Assembly: GCA_003695215.1 (NCBI GenBank)
Contig: RFIM01000114.1
Span: 1-22,826, forward strand
Length of the DNA: 22,826 bases
Direction: 5' to 3'
From: Chloroflexota bacterium
GTDB taxonomy: Bacteria; Chloroflexota; Anaerolineae; Aggregatilineales; UBA2796
Part shown: positions 15,057-22,071 of the stretch, piece by piece
Layout: the number at the start of each line of letters is the position of its first letter
Numbering within the stretch: the first letter of the stretch is position 1
Notes under the pieces: generated by a model
The model's database searches: none
What the model saw: only the letters and a program-made list of their open reading frames with translations
What the model was told of the DNA's origin: nothing
Translations under genes and position numbers: made by a program

Positions 15057-16430
15057 ATGTCTCGCAAAGTGTTGTTCATCCTGTTCCTCGCGGCAGCCAT
15101 TGCGCTGATGCCGACGCTCTCGAATGCGCAGGCACAAAGCCGCACAGTGGTCACTTGGTTTGTTGGGCTTGGCACAGGCGCGCAGCCTGCCCAGATCGAG
15201 GCGCAAAATCGCGCTGTGGAAAAGTTCAACGCCAGCCAGAACGAGATCGAGCTGAAGATCAACATCGCTGCCAGCTTTGAGGCAGCCTATGACGCGCTGG
15301 CCACGCTCTTCGCTGCCGGCGATGCGCCGGATATCATCGGGCCAGTTGGCTTCCTAGGCGCCAACAGCTTCGCCGATGCCTGGCTCGACCTGCAGCCTTT
15401 CGTCGAGAAGTACAACTACGATCTCTCGCAATTCCCGGAGAGCTTGGTCAATCTGTATCGGACCGAGGAAGGCTTGATGGGTATTCCGTTCGCGGTCTTC
15501 CCATCGCTCATCTTCTACAACAAAGATTTGTTCGATGAAGCTGAGCTGCCCTATCCGCCCTCCGACTTCAACCAGCCCTACGTGCTGAACGGCGAGGAGC
15601 GCGAGTGGAACTGGGATACGCTGGCTGATCTGGCCGTTGAGCTGACAGTGGATGCCAACGGCTTGACGCCCAACGATCCCGGCTTCGATCCTAACCAAAT
15701 CCGCCAATTCGGCTTCATCCAGCAATGGGCGCTGCTGCGCGCTGAGCTGAACACCTTCGGCGGTCATCCCGTCTACGATCCCGAGTTAGGTAAGGTCGTC
15801 CTGCCTGACTACTGGCGCGAGCAACTGCGCTGGACGTACAACGGCTTGTGGAAGCGTCACTTCATCCCGAACGCGACCTACGAAGGCAGCGAGCTGCTGC
15901 AGCCAAGTGCGTTCGCCTCGGGCAATGTGGCAATGGCGCGCGTGCCGCTGTGGTACACCTGCTGCATCGGCGATCTGAAGTCCAACTGGGATTTGGCAGT
16001 CGTGCCGAGCTACAAAGGTCAGTATCACGTGCCGACCGACGCGGATACCTTCCGCATCACCAAAGCCAGCAAGAATCCTGACGCTGCTTTCAAAGTGTTG
16101 ACCTACTTGCTGGGCGAAGCAGCGCCAGAGCTGCTCTTGGTCTATGGCGGCTACCCTGCACGCCCTGACCTGCAGGAAGCGGCGACCAAGCTGCGCCAAG
16201 AGTCCTTCCCTTCTGTCACCAACTGGGACATCGTGCCCAAGAGCCTGGCCTACGCGGCTGCACCACACCATGAGGCGTTCTTCCCGAACTTCTCAAAGGG
16301 CATGCAGCGCTTCGCCGACTTCCGCAGCCAACTCTATGGCGATACCGGCAAGGACATGGACTTAGAAGCGGAGATCAACAAGCTCGAGGCCGACCTGCAA
16401 GCCATCGTGGCTGAAGTGGTCGGACGCTAA
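15057..16430 (+). CDS. Extracellular solute-binding protein of a sugar ABC importer (family 1)
   Basis: A 457-residue exported binding protein. A signal peptide MSRKVLFILFLAAAIALMPTLSNAQA (cleavage near residue 24-26) is followed by VVTWFVGLGTGAQPAQIEAQNRAVEKFNASQNEIELKI and LATLFAAGDAPDIIGPVG, both typical of family 1 sugar-binding proteins. MGIPFAVFPSLIFYNKDLFDEA and the C-terminal DTFRITKASKNPDAAFKVLTYLL block confirm the call. No lipobox Cys is present near the cleavage site, so it is not predicted to be lipid-anchored. A WYTCC pair of adjacent cysteines lies near residue 303. GGAGG at 15047-15051 is 5 nt before the ATG, a strong ribosome site as expected for the most abundant component. 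It follows lacI by 68 nt without a clear terminator and precedes two permeases. Confidence 0.95.
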   Translation: MSRKVLFILFLAAAIALMPTLSNAQAQSRTVVTWFVGLGTGAQPAQIEAQNRAVEKFNASQNEIELKINIAASFEAAYDALATLFAAGDAPDIIGPVGFLGANSFADAWLDLQPFVEKYNYDLSQFPESLVNLYRTEEGLMGIPFAVFPSLIFYNKDLFDEAELPYPPSDFNQPYVLNGEEREWNWDTLADLAVELTVDANGLTPNDPGFDPNQIRQFGFIQQWALLRAELNTFGGHPVYDPELGKVVLPDYWREQLRWTYNGLWKRHFIPNATYEGSELLQPSAFASGNVAMARVPLWYTCCIGDLKSNWDLAVVPSYKGQYHVPTDADTFRITKASKNPDAAFKVLTYLLGEAAPELLLVYGGYPARPDLQEAATKLRQESFPSVTNWDIVPKSLAYAAAPHHEAFFPNFSKGMQRFADFRSQLYGDTGKDMDLEAEINKLEADLQAIVAEVVGR

Positions 16431-16442
16431 GACAGAGCGCCG

Positions 16443-16518
16443 CTCGTCTGCTCAGCTTGGCAGGCGCGCAGACGAGTGGCACTGCCACGAAGGCGGGAGA
16501 ATTTTATCGCCCGCCTTC
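16443..16518 (+). repeat. Three consecutive hairpins between binding-protein and permease genes
   Basis: Hairpin 1 has perfect 9-bp arms CTCGTCTGC/GCAGACGAG (16443-16451, 16468-16476). Hairpin 2 is GTGGC/GCCAC around ACT (16476-16488). Hairpin 3 has perfect 9-bp arms GAAGGCGGG/CCCGCCTTC (16489-16497, 16510-16518) with an A/T-rich 12-nt loop. No T-run follows any of them. By analogy with the malE-malF space, they probably protect the upstream mRNA from 3' decay and cause partial termination, keeping the binding protein in excess of the permeases. Confidence 0.7.
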
Positions 16519-16555
16519 ACTACATGCACTTGAGTGTTGGATAGGGAGATGTATC

Positions 16556-17515
16556 ATGACAAGCGTGCCAACACCGATCAGCACCAATCCTATTGCGCTG
16601 CGCACGCGAAGGCAAGCGAGCATCTATGAGCAGCAGAGACGATGGGGCTGGATTTTTCTCTCACCGTGGCTGATCGGCTTTTTCGCCTTCACCTTCATTC
16701 CGATTGTGGCCTCGCTGATCTTTAGCTTCACTGATTTCACGCTCACGCGCCCTGATCGGATTAGCTTCGTCGGGCTGAACAATTGGCTGAAGCTTTTCAA
16801 CGATCCGTTGGCGTTGAACGCGCTGCGTGTAACCATAGGTTTCGCGCTTTTATCGCTACCTGTAGCCATTGCCTTGCCTGTGCTGTTGGCAGCATTGCTG
16901 AACTCGAAATACCTGCTGGGCAAGCCGTTTTTCCGCTTGCTCTTTTATTTGCCGTACATGGTGCCAGCGATCTCGGGCATTTTCATCTGGCAGGCCTTTT
17001 TGAACGGCCAGACAGGCTGGCTGAATCGGCTGCTGCGCTTGATGGGCATCTCCGAGCCGCCCAACTGGCTGGGCAACGAGTTCTGGATCGGGCCCGCAAT
17101 GGTCTTGATGGGCGTGTGGGGCGTGGGCAACGCCATGCTGATCACCTTGGCCACGCTGCAAGGCGTGCCGCAGGAACTCTATGATGCAGCTAAAGTCGAC
17201 GGCGCTGACGCTGTGAAGGCTTTCTTCAAGATCACCCTGCCGATGATCTCGCCCGTGATCTTCTACAACTTGATCCTGAGCGTGATCGGCTTGCTGCAGT
17301 ACTTTGTGGTGCCTTATGTGCTAACGCGCGGCACGGGCAATCCCAATGGCGCCGCATATTTCTTCAACATGCACCTGTATCGCACGGCGTTCCTCTTTCA
17401 GGACATGGGCTATGGCGCCACAATGGCTTGGTTCATCTTCCTGATCGCCATTGTGCTGACCATCATTCTATTCGCCACTTCGCGCCGTTGGGTCTACTAC
17501 GCAGGAGGAGAATAA
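16556..17515 (+). CDS. Sugar ABC transporter permease, MalF/UgpA type
   Basis: A 319-residue inner-membrane protein with six predicted membrane segments, the first at about 38-62 (WIFLSPWLIGFFAFTFIPIVASLIFSF). The EAA loop that docks onto the ATPase reads ELYDAAKVDGADAVKAFFKITLPMISPV at about 209-236. Family features LNNWLKLF and FFRLLFYLPYMVPAISGIFIWQ are present. ATG 16556 has GGGAG 7 nt upstream and gives a normal length; an in-frame start at 16457 would place the hairpin cluster inside the gene. It forms the transmembrane channel with the next gene. No ATP-binding subunit is encoded in the window, so a shared MsmK/UgpC-type ATPase elsewhere is expected. Confidence 0.95.
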   Translation: MTSVPTPISTNPIALRTRRQASIYEQQRRWGWIFLSPWLIGFFAFTFIPIVASLIFSFTDFTLTRPDRISFVGLNNWLKLFNDPLALNALRVTIGFALLSLPVAIALPVLLAALLNSKYLLGKPFFRLLFYLPYMVPAISGIFIWQAFLNGQTGWLNRLLRLMGISEPPNWLGNEFWIGPAMVLMGVWGVGNAMLITLATLQGVPQELYDAAKVDGADAVKAFFKITLPMISPVIFYNLILSVIGLLQYFVVPYVLTRGTGNPNGAAYFFNMHLYRTAFLFQDMGYGATMAWFIFLIAIVLTIILFATSRRWVYYAGGE

Positions 17516-17516
17516 G

Positions 17517-18611
17517 ATGGCTGCCATATCACAACCGCGCCCAGCCGTGATTTTATCGCCGTATTATGTCAAGCAGCTCAGGAAGTTCACGGCAATTGCG
17601 CTGGTGATGCTCTTCACCTCGCTGATCGCGTTTGTATACCTGCTGCCTTTCGGCAATATGGTGACTATCGCGCTGCGCGACCAAGAATCGTTGGCAGGCG
17701 GGCCCGATTCGCCCATCTTGCCCATGAAGCAAATTTTCTATGAGTACAATGACGGCCAGCGCACCCAACGCTTGGAAGTCTTCAATGTGCCAATTGATGG
17801 CGAAGTGCGCCAACTGGCAGCCTTGACCAAACGGCGTACCAGCGTTGTCTTCATCGATCCCAACAATCCGAACGCCGAGCCGATCACGTGGCAAGGCAAT
17901 TGGCGCTCGTTGCAGCCCGCTTATGCCTTCTCAGCGCGCTGGGAGAACTTCCCAGAGGCGTGGAACATGATCAACTTCCCGTTGCTGTTCCGCAACACTT
18001 TCATCATTGCCTTCGTCGGCATGATCGGCACGCTGCTCTCTTCGATCTCAGTTGCCTATGCTTTTGCGCGCTTCCCAATACCGGGCAAGAACTGGCTGTT
18101 CATCGTGCTGATCGGCACGATCATCTTGCCCGGGCAAGTCACGCTCATCCCGACCTACGCCTTCTTCGCTTCCATTGGCTGGACAGGCACGTGGTTACCG
18201 TTGATCGTGCCGCACTTCTTCGCCAACGCTTACAACGTCTTCCTGTTGCGGCAGTTCTTCCTGACCTTGCCGCGCGAGCTGGACGAAGCAGCTATGATCG
18301 ACGGCGCCGGTCCATTCCGCATTTTGACGCACGTGATCGTGCCGCAATCTTGGGCGGCGATCATCACAGTCGGCCTGTTCCACTTCGTCTGGGCTTGGAA
18401 CGACTACTTCGGGCCGCTGATCTACTTGCTCGGGCAGCCCGATCTGCAGCCGATCTCGGTCGGCGTCCAGATTTTCAATTTCCGCTATGCGCCGCGCCCA
18501 GAGCTGGTGCAAGCGACCTCGCTCATGGCAATGCTCTTGCCGATTTTCTTGTTCCTTTTGGCGCAGCGCTTCTTCATGCGCGGCGTGGTGATCACAGGAG
18601 TTGAGAAATGA
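17517..18611 (+). CDS. Sugar ABC transporter permease, MalG/UgpE type with extracytoplasmic insertion
   Basis: A 364-residue inner-membrane permease, partner of the preceding one. Its EAA loop is ELDEAAMIDGAGPFRILTHVIVPQS (about 259-283), followed by FHFVWAWNDYFGPL. Typical members have about 275-300 residues. The excess lies between the first membrane segment (about 25-45) and the second (about 160), where roughly 75 extra residues rich in beta-type sequence are found (VFNVPIDGEVRQLAAL, VVFIDPNNPN, ITWQGNWRSLQP). This loop should be outside the cell and might touch the binding protein. The ATG comes 1 nt after the upstream TAA and uses AGGAGGAG inside the upstream gene's end; its own TGA overlaps the next ATG (ATGA), so translation is coupled in both directions. 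Confidence 0.94.
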   Translation: MAAISQPRPAVILSPYYVKQLRKFTAIALVMLFTSLIAFVYLLPFGNMVTIALRDQESLAGGPDSPILPMKQIFYEYNDGQRTQRLEVFNVPIDGEVRQLAALTKRRTSVVFIDPNNPNAEPITWQGNWRSLQPAYAFSARWENFPEAWNMINFPLLFRNTFIIAFVGMIGTLLSSISVAYAFARFPIPGKNWLFIVLIGTIILPGQVTLIPTYAFFASIGWTGTWLPLIVPHFFANAYNVFLLRQFFLTLPRELDEAAMIDGAGPFRILTHVIVPQSWAAIITVGLFHFVWAWNDYFGPLIYLLGQPDLQPISVGVQIFNFRYAPRPELVQATSLMAMLLPIFLFLLAQRFFMRGVVITGVEK

Positions 18612-19894
18612 CCGTACGGCGTTGGCTTTCCCTGCTATGCTTGCTGAGCTTACTCCTCGCCTTTGACGCCAGCCAGGCGGATGAGACTGTCATCAATGTG
18701 ACGACACAACCGCCGCTTGGCACAGTCAGCCCGTATCTTTTTGGCGCTAACTATGGGCCGTGGGCGCTTTTGCCCGTCGGCCTGTGGGATCAGGCGGCTG
18801 AGAGCGGCATCACTTTCTTGCGCTTTCCAGGCGGCGCATGGGGCGATCAAAATGACCTGCAGCCGTACCACATCGATCCTTTCATCAAGTTTGCGCGCCG
18901 CATTAACGCTGAGCCGCTGATTCACGTCCGCCTTGAAGGCGGCACGCCCGAGCAGGCCGCGCAGGTCGTGCGCTATACGAACATCGAGCAGAAGTATGGC
19001 GTGCGCTTCTGGAGCATCGGCAATGAGCCGAACCTATACAAGGACTACACGCCCGAGCAGCACGCCAAAGACTGGCGCGCTTTCGCGCTCGCCATGCGCG
19101 AGGTCGATCCAAGCATTGTCTTGGTCGGGCCAGATATCAGCCAGTATCCGCCCAGACCGAACGACTATCACGCGCCCTTGCGCAACTGGATTCGCGTCTT
19201 CATGCGCGAGAACGCCGATCTGGTGAATATCGTCGCCATTCATCGCTATCCGCTGCCAACGCAGTTCAACGCGCCTGCCACGACTATCGGCCAACTGCGT
19301 GAGACAGCCAAAGAATGGGATTTCATCATCAACGACCTGCGCCAAGTCATCCGCGAGGCAGCCGGACGCGATTTTCCGATCGGCGTGCTGGAGATCAGCT
19401 CGCATTGGAGCAAGACACTCGGCGGGCAGGCAACGCCGGATTCGTTCTTCCACGCCATTTGGTGGGCTGATGTGCTGACGCGCCTGGTCAACCATCAGGT
19501 GAACATGGTTGCGTACTTCATGCTGGCGAGCTATGGCGGCACGGACTTCGGCTTGTTTGATCGCTATAAGGCGCGCCCGACTTTTTACGTCTATCCGCTC
19601 TACAAGCGCTTCGGCAAGACACTGCTGCGCGCTGAGAGCAGCCACGCCAACTTGACGGTCGCTGCGGCGCAAAATGAGGCAGGCCAGCTGACTGTGATGG
19701 TCGTCAATCCATATGAGGAAGACCTGACAGCGCAGCTGAAGGTAGACGGCGCATCAGCTTGCCCAATCAAAGAGGCTTGGCGCTTGGACGAGCAGCACAT
19801 GGCGGAAGCAATCGCGCTGGAGAGCAATGAGCCAGTCCTGACGGCGCCTGCCTACTCAGCCACGCTCTATGTGCTAGAATCCAGCTGTCGCTGA
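18608..19894 (+). CDS. Secreted clan GH-A glycoside hydrolase, family not assigned
   Basis: A 428-residue exported enzyme. A signal peptide (1 to about 24, cleavage after SQA) leads to VSPYLFGANYGPW, an opening seen in arabinofuranosidase- and glucuronidase-like GH-A families (GH51, GH79, GH39, GH44). ITFLRFPGGAWGD, Glu140 in FWSIGNEPNLY (acid/base) and Glu262 in IGVLEISSHW (likely nucleophile) sit 122 residues apart, a normal spacing for the clan. A C-terminal beta domain (about 340-425, LTVAAAQNEAGQLTVMVVNPYEEDLTAQLKV) resembles the small beta-sandwich of these families. It overlaps the permease by 4 nt, so it is part of the operon and probably makes the oligosaccharide that is imported. 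The exact substrate cannot be read from the sequence. Confidence 0.85.
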   Translation: MTVRRWLSLLCLLSLLLAFDASQADETVINVTTQPPLGTVSPYLFGANYGPWALLPVGLWDQAAESGITFLRFPGGAWGDQNDLQPYHIDPFIKFARRINAEPLIHVRLEGGTPEQAAQVVRYTNIEQKYGVRFWSIGNEPNLYKDYTPEQHAKDWRAFALAMREVDPSIVLVGPDISQYPPRPNDYHAPLRNWIRVFMRENADLVNIVAIHRYPLPTQFNAPATTIGQLRETAKEWDFIINDLRQVIREAAGRDFPIGVLEISSHWSKTLGGQATPDSFFHAIWWADVLTRLVNHQVNMVAYFMLASYGGTDFGLFDRYKARPTFYVYPLYKRFGKTLLRAESSHANLTVAAAQNEAGQLTVMVVNPYEEDLTAQLKVDGASACPIKEAWRLDEQHMAEAIALESNEPVLTAPAYSATLYVLESSCR

Positions 19895-19928
19895 ACAAAC
19901 ATCGTAGACTGACGAAACGAGGCTTCTG

Positions 19929-21266
19929 ATGAGCTTTCCTGCTGATTTCCTCTGGGGTGCTGCAACAGCCAGCTATCAGATTGAAGGTGCTGCCTTCGAA
20001 GATGGGCGTGGCGAATGCATCTGGACGCGCTTCTCGCATACTGAAGGCAAGGTCAAGCATGGCCACACAGGCGATGTGGCCTGCGATCACTATCATCGCT
20101 ATGCCGAGGATGTGGCGCTGATGCGGCGGCTGGGCCTGCACGCCTACCGCTTTTCAATCGCCTGGGCGCGCCTTCTGCCGCAAGGCACAGGCGCCTCGAA
20201 CCAAGCAGGCATTGACTTCTACAACCGTCTGATCGACGCGCTGCTTGAGGCGGGCATCACGCCGTTCGCTACGCTTTATCACTGGGACTTGCCACAGGCG
20301 CTTCAGGATCGCGGTGGCTGGACTAGTGCCGACATGCCTGAGTGGTTCGCTGAGTACACAGCGCTGGCAGCTAAGCACTATGGCGATCGCCTGAAGCACT
20401 GGATCACGCTCAACGAGCCCTGGTGCATCGCCTTTCTCGGTCACTCGCTTGGCATTCATGCGCCTGGCATCCGCGATGAGCGCGCTGCCTTCCGCGCTGC
20501 GCATCACACACACCTGGCACACGGACGCGCCGTGCAGGTGTTGCGCCAAAGCCTGCCCGATGCCCAGGTCGGCATCACGCTCAATCTCGCGCCTGTGCAG
20601 CCGTTCAGCGCAGATCCTCAGGATCAAGCAATGGCGCGCCTGTTTGATGGCCTGCAGAATCGCTGGTTTCTCGATCCTGTCTTCAAAGGGCGCTATCCTG
20701 AGGATATCGTGACGCGCTTGAACGCGAACGGCCTGTTGGATGGGCTCGATTTAAGCGCGGTGCAGCTCGCCGCACAGCCTCTCGATTTTCTGGGCGTGAA
20801 CTACTACACGCGCCAGATCGTGCGCCACGATCCGAGCAGCCCTCACGGCTTTACCACACTTGTGCCTGAAGGCGCGCCCGTCACTGACATGAATTGGGAA
20901 ATTTATCCGCAAGGCCTGCGCGACCTGCTGCTACGCGTCCATCAGGAATATGCGCCACCTGCGATTTACATCACTGAGAATGGCGCCGCTTTCCCAGAGC
21001 CTGAGCAGGTTGAAGGCGAGCAGCTGGACGATCCGCAGCGCGTCGCCTACCTTGAGAGCCACTTCAACGCGGCTGCTGAAGCCATCGCCCAAGGCGTGCC
21101 GCTCAAGGGCTATTTCGTCTGGTCGCTACTGGACAACTTCGAGTGGGCAGAAGGCTACACCAAGCGCTTCGGCATCGTGCATGTGGATTTCAGCACGCAG
21201 AAGCGAACGCTCAAGCGCAGTGCCTTGTACCTTCAACAGGTCATTCAGAGCGGCGTCCTAGCTTGA
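19929..21266 (+). CDS. GH1 family beta-glucosidase
   Basis: A 445-residue cytoplasmic enzyme at normal GH1 length, without a signal peptide. It begins FPADFLWGAATASYQIEGA, the family N-terminal signature, and has DHYHRYAEDVALMRRLGLHAYRFSIAWARLLPQG. Acid/base Glu163 is in ITLNEPW, the nucleophile Glu350 in YITENGA, and the C-terminal WSLLDNFEWAEGY and the RFGIVHVDF motif line the subsite. The enzyme hydrolyses beta-glucosides such as cellobiose, often with activity on beta-galactosides, beta-mannosides or beta-fucosides. GAGG at 19919-19922 lies 6 nt before the ATG. It is the last gene of the lacI-ABC operon and would degrade the imported oligosaccharide. Confidence 0.95.
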   Translation: MSFPADFLWGAATASYQIEGAAFEDGRGECIWTRFSHTEGKVKHGHTGDVACDHYHRYAEDVALMRRLGLHAYRFSIAWARLLPQGTGASNQAGIDFYNRLIDALLEAGITPFATLYHWDLPQALQDRGGWTSADMPEWFAEYTALAAKHYGDRLKHWITLNEPWCIAFLGHSLGIHAPGIRDERAAFRAAHHTHLAHGRAVQVLRQSLPDAQVGITLNLAPVQPFSADPQDQAMARLFDGLQNRWFLDPVFKGRYPEDIVTRLNANGLLDGLDLSAVQLAAQPLDFLGVNYYTRQIVRHDPSSPHGFTTLVPEGAPVTDMNWEIYPQGLRDLLLRVHQEYAPPAIYITENGAAFPEPEQVEGEQLDDPQRVAYLESHFNAAAEAIAQGVPLKGYFVWSLLDNFEWAEGYTKRFGIVHVDFSTQKRTLKRSALYLQQVIQSGVLA

Positions 21267-21282
21267 GCGCTTGACACTCAAG
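21262..21282 (+). terminator. Weak hairpin overlapping the GH1 stop codon
   Basis: CTTGAG/CTCAAG arms (6 bp, 9-nt loop) include the GH1 TGA and are followed by TTTGTG. The arrangement echoes the yebC terminator, where TTGAG in the left arm also carries the stop codon, but the stem is shorter and the T-run poorer. Confidence 0.4.
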
Positions 21283-21298
21283 TTTGTGCTAAACTCAC

Positions 21299-21327
21299 AG
21301 GCAGCTGATCAAGACGATTAGCTGCCT
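21299..21327 (+). terminator. 12-bp hairpin between GH1 and the unknown gene
   Basis: AGGCAGCTGATC / GATTAGCTGCCT pair over 12 bp with one G-U wobble and an AAGAC loop, followed by ATTGCATTT. It may end the sugar operon or form a leader hairpin for the next gene, whose ATG is 31 nt downstream. The tail has few consecutive T, so termination is uncertain. Confidence 0.5.
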
Positions 21328-21357
21328 ATTGCATTTGTGGGAGATGAGGAAAATGCC

Positions 21358-22020
21358 ATGCAGCTGATGATCGAAGGCGCGCTACGCACGCTCACGCCAA
21401 TCCAGGCTTTTCGTACTGCGCACAACTTGCCGAGCACGTTTGGCGTCGCGCTTTTTGAGCCGAAAGATTTCAGTGGCCTAGGGCGCATCGACCAAGCAGC
21501 GCGCTCAGGCGCCTTGCAGCTCCTTCACGAGCGCGTTTTGGCACAAACGCCGACCAATTTGCCTGCTCTAGAGTGGCTAGACGCCTTCGAGCGCCTTGCA
21601 CGTTACTTTGGCGCGGAACTGCGTGCTATCAACGCCCAAATTGGCCTGCGCGAGATGGAGATCGGCTTTGCCATCAGCGGCTTTGCCGATGCGCTGAACG
21701 CTTACGCCTACGCGGCCGTGCGCGCTGCTGCAGAAGCTCAGCCTGTGCCGAGCTTCCGCAGCGTATACGCTCAGTGGTACAACGACTCAGTGCGCATCTC
21801 GCAGACACGCCATACTTACATGCATGGCGATGCGCTTTGGCAGGTACAAGTCATCTACACGATCTATGGACGCGTCGGTCTGGTCGTCCAGACCGATCAG
21901 GCGCGTCATTACGTGGCTGATGCGCAGTATATTTGCCCGGCTGAAGGCTTCATGAGCCATCTACTGGAAGCAGTCGCCGCTAAGATCAGCGCGGCACAGG
22001 CACCAGCCAGCTCGGCCTGA
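21358..22020 (+). CDS. Hypothetical protein, not recognised
   Basis: A 220-residue protein that I do not recognise. It has no signal peptide or membrane segment and looks mixed alpha/beta: an N-terminal MIEGALRTLTPIQAFRTAHNLP, central helices (LPALEWLDAFERLARYFGAELRAINAQIGLREMEIGFAISGFADALNAYAYAAVRAA), then a beta-rich part (HTYMHGDALWQVQVIYTIYGRVGLVVQTDQARHYVADAQYIC) and a helical tail. A single Cys lies near residue 196. The ATG at 21358 has GAGG at 21346-21349, 8 nt upstream; an in-frame GTG at 21337 lacks a comparable site. Codon use resembles that of neighbours, so it looks like a real, native gene. It follows GH1 after a hairpin and precedes mnmA, which has its own promoter, so its functional partners are unclear. 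Confidence 0.75.
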   Translation: MQLMIEGALRTLTPIQAFRTAHNLPSTFGVALFEPKDFSGLGRIDQAARSGALQLLHERVLAQTPTNLPALEWLDAFERLARYFGAELRAINAQIGLREMEIGFAISGFADALNAYAYAAVRAAAEAQPVPSFRSVYAQWYNDSVRISQTRHTYMHGDALWQVQVIYTIYGRVGLVVQTDQARHYVADAQYICPAEGFMSHLLEAVAAKISAAQAPASSA

Positions 22021-22026
22021 ATTTTA

Positions 22027-22035
22027 TGGTAGAAT
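22027..22035 (+). promoter_or_regulatory. Extended -10 promoter of mnmA
   Basis: TGGTAGAAT (a TGn extension plus TAGAAT, 5 of 6 to the -10 consensus) lies 37 nt before the mnmA ATG and just after the stop of the upstream gene. No -35 is recognisable, which is tolerable for extended -10 promoters. Confidence 0.4.
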
Positions 22036-22071
22036 TTAGAGAAATGGCAGGAGAGTGCAGATAGGTGCCCG

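Noticed and set aside
16457..16555. Longer N-terminus for the first permease from 16457
   Set aside because: It would translate the hairpin cluster; the ATG at 16556 has a good ribosome site and gives a normal permease N-terminus.
17888..18604. 238-codon plus-strand frame within the second permease
   Set aside because: Out-of-frame shadow; the permease frame has the EAA loop and membrane segments.
21271..21295. TTGACA followed by TAAACT upstream of the unknown gene
   Set aside because: The spacer is only 13 nt, too short for a working sigma-70 promoter, although the boxes match those before lacI.
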